From the NCBI GenBank assembly GCA_040878035.1, contig JBBDMX010000093.1, positions 3,834-67,833 of the forward strand: a DNA stretch of 64,000 nt, in the 5' to 3' direction. Below are positions 62,427-64,000 of this stretch, in pieces. This DNA is from JBBDMX01 sp040878035. GTDB taxonomy: Bacteria; Planctomycetota; Phycisphaerae; Phycisphaerales; Phycisphaeraceae. Position numbers and translations under genes: made by a program. The notes below the pieces were generated by a model. That model did no database searches, had not been told where the DNA came from, and saw only the letters and a list, made by a program, of their open reading frames with translations. How positions within the stretch are numbered: position 1 is the first letter of the stretch; the number at the start of each line of letters is the position of its first letter.

Positions 62427-63543
62427 ATCTCTGAAGGATTGGCAGGTACTTATAGGGCAACTGGAGGGTCAGTAAAGCAATTGCCGTGCCGTAGGTCGTG
62501 CCCACGCCGTCGCCGTTCCAGCTTCCGTCGCCAGTCTGCCGCTTGACCAGGTCGTCGCGGCAGATGTTGAAGAAGTATTTCCAGTTTTCCTCGCCGCTCA
62601 AGTACATGGCCTGCCCGGTGTAGAGCATCGAGTAGAACTCGTGGCCCGAGTACACCGCCGAGGTCGAGCCGTTGGCGGCCTGGAGCAGGTTCTTGATGTA
62701 CTTGAGGCAATTCTCCGCCACTGGGTTCTCGTACTCGCCGGCGTTGTACAACGTCGCCACTGCCGCGGCGGTGATCGGCGGCCGGCTCGGCCCCCCGCCC
62801 CCAGCCGTGTAGCGAATGCCCCCGTCCGGATTGGCGCTGTTCTCAATGTACTTGGCGGCTTTCTCGATGATCGTCTTAGGGACCTTGATCCCCGCGTTGC
62901 GCACTGCACGCAGGCCCTGTATCTGCGTCACCGTCACCGAGCCCTCGTCGCCGCCCGAGTCCGGCGTGTAAAGCCACCCCCCCGCCACCGACTGGCTGCG
63001 ACCGGTCAACTCGACCGCTTTTTCCAGGATGCGGCGAATATTGTCCCGCCGGGCCTGATCACGCTCCATGCCATACGCCTGCGCCAGAAACAGCATGGCA
63101 AAGCCGTGGCCGTACATCGGCCGCATCTCTTCGCCCATCCGCGAGATCAATCCGTTGGGATTGGCGCAGGACATCACATAATCCACCGCCTTGCGGACGT
63201 TCTTGGCGTACTGGCCCTCGACCGAGGTGTTGCCCCCCGCCAGCAGGGACAGCCCGGCCAGCGACGTCATCGCGCAGGGGTACGACCCGTACCCGCCGCT
63301 GGTCCCCCACGAGCCGTCGTGCGATTGCGTCCGCGCCAGGTAGGACATGCCCTTGGCGATGGCGGCTTCGGTTTGGGGCGTGATCATCTCCGGCCGCGGC
63401 GAAGCACCCTGCGCCAGCACGGCCGCGGGCGGCGCGACCAGTAGCGGAAGCATCATCGCGACAAGCAAGTTACACCCGGCGATCCGAGCGATCTTGCCGT
63501 GCGGGAGGCCCCAAAATGCCTGTCGCCGTGGGATCAAACGCAT
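62425..63543 (-). CDS. Secreted prenyltransferase/squalene-cyclase-like repeat protein
   Basis: A 372-residue protein with a signal peptide in the first 45 residues (LLVAMMLPLLVAPPAAVLAQ). Six or so alpha/alpha-toroid repeats follow, each with a QSHDGSWG-like or TGDGSWNG-like turn, as in the prenyltransferase and squalene oxidase repeat superfamily common in planctomycetes. Catalytic DXDD-type acids are not seen, so a binding role is as likely as an enzymatic one. ATG 63543 is preferred because AAAGG precedes it. First gene of the leftward envelope run. Confidence 0.82.
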   Translation of the reverse strand: MRLIPRRQAFWGLPHGKIARIAGCNLLVAMMLPLLVAPPAAVLAQGASPRPEMITPQTEAAIAKGMSYLARTQSHDGSWGTSGGYGSYPCAMTSLAGLSLLAGGNTSVEGQYAKNVRKAVDYVMSCANPNGLISRMGEEMRPMYGHGFAMLFLAQAYGMERDQARRDNIRRILEKAVELTGRSQSVAGGWLYTPDSGGDEGSVTVTQIQGLRAVRNAGIKVPKTIIEKAAKYIENSANPDGGIRYTAGGGGPSRPPITAAAVATLYNAGEYENPVAENCLKYIKNLLQAANGSTSAVYSGHEFYSMLYTGQAMYLSGEENWKYFFNICRDDLVKRQTGDGSWNGDGVGTTYGTAIALLTLQLPYKYLPILQR

Positions 63544-63829
63544 GAAACCTTTATCGTCCAAAAGGTGCGGTCGAGAAGGACTCAAATCCAAGCTCCTGTA
63601 TCATACCCGCCAGCCGCACGGCTGGTACCGCCTTTTTTGCGCAGGCTACCCCATCCTTTTACGCCCCAAGGCCGGCGAATGTTCCCGCAGACAAACGGGG
63701 ATAAGCACATCGATTGGCGCGGGTGGTAATCATCATTGAACTATGAGATTGACGGTGTTGTAACGCGAAAAGCAGGATGCCGGATCTACCGCCGATTGTC
63801 GCCAGGATCGGCGAAATAAAAAAGGTGGA

Positions 63830-64000
63830 TCATGCCCCTTCGCCGCCAGTCTCCAACCACTCGGCAATTAGGCGTCTGTACTCGGTTTGGCTTTCGTCAG
63901 TGCCGTGCCGGCCCAGATAGAAGTCACGGCCATCCAGTCGGACAAGAGCTATAACCGAATCCTGTGGATGACGGAATGAAAAAGGCGGCGTACCTTGGGT
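63830..64000 (-). pseudogene. End of an integrase N-terminus-like frame, partial
   Basis: The minus-strand frame enters from beyond the window and ends at TGA 63830-63832 after 56 visible residues. These include VRLDGRDFYLGRHGTDES and EYRRLIAEWLETGG, closely resembling the beginning of planctomycete tyrosine-recombinase/integrase proteins, in which such a segment is followed by a core-binding and catalytic domain. Here a stop follows at once and no continuation is seen in the other minus-strand frames, so it looks like a truncated integrase remnant or a stand-alone short protein. The 286 bp between it and the prenyltransferase-like gene hold no other gene. Confidence 0.6.

Overview
This window looks like a chromosomal segment of an uncultured planctomycete, probably class Phycisphaerae. 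The evidence is indirect: high GC, many Gfo/Idh/MocA dehydrogenases, NPCBM domains, a MoxR/DUF58/BatA/PQQ-propeller envelope cluster, inactive HtrA paralogues, and intergenic gaps full of short-period repeats. No rRNA, tRNA or CRISPR array was found. Species-level placement is not possible from the sequence alone.

1-16.6 kb: an almost continuous plus-strand amino-sugar and sugar catabolic run, many genes overlapping by 4 bp. It holds a DeoR regulator tail, NagA, a NagB-like deaminase with an altered active site, a class III aminotransferase, glutamate dehydrogenase and a Gfo/Idh enzyme. A reverse-strand GntR-type regulator follows, then an SDR, a ROK kinase, a UroD-like protein, a SIS protein, an FAD oxidoreductase, a phosphotriesterase-like hydrolase, a xylose-isomerase-like protein and two more Gfo/Idh enzymes.

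16.6-21.8 kb: a lower-GC, repeat-rich gap, then a reverse-strand DNA methylase with zinc-ribbon-like Cys pairs overlapping a small PD-(D/E)XK nuclease (a probable restriction-modification pair), and a DUF454 protein.

21.8-37.1 kb: a second glycan-use block. A DUF6785-like membrane protein and a GH89 alpha-N-acetylglucosaminidase point left. An AGE-family epimerase, SDR, enolase-superfamily dehydratase, cytochrome P450, serine esterase, GH29 fucosidase and an isochorismatase/chitobiase-C/NPCBM fusion point right. Together with nagA/nagB this suggests scavenging of GlcNAc- and fucose-containing polysaccharides.

37.1-63.5 kb: everything is on the minus strand. In transcription order: a prenyltransferase-like repeat protein, MoxR ATPase, DUF58, BatA-like VWA protein, giant TPR/PQQ-propeller protein, a second VWA membrane protein, a DUF4175-like membrane protein, a coiled-coil protein with a collagen-like tract, a TPR-like protein, an NPCBM protein, a tandem active/inactive trypsin-PDZ protein, a fully inactive HtrA-like protein, a nucleoside hydrolase and an M28 peptidase. 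The right edge carries the end of a short reading frame resembling an integrase N-terminus.

The most unusual layer is not a gene. At least seven nested inverted-repeat elements (about 100-205 bp), built from 8-10 bp words, fill gaps between genes. Related words lie in frame inside several coding sequences. One element encodes the predicted signal peptide of the 1557-residue PQQ protein, and others supply the stop codons of neighbouring genes.
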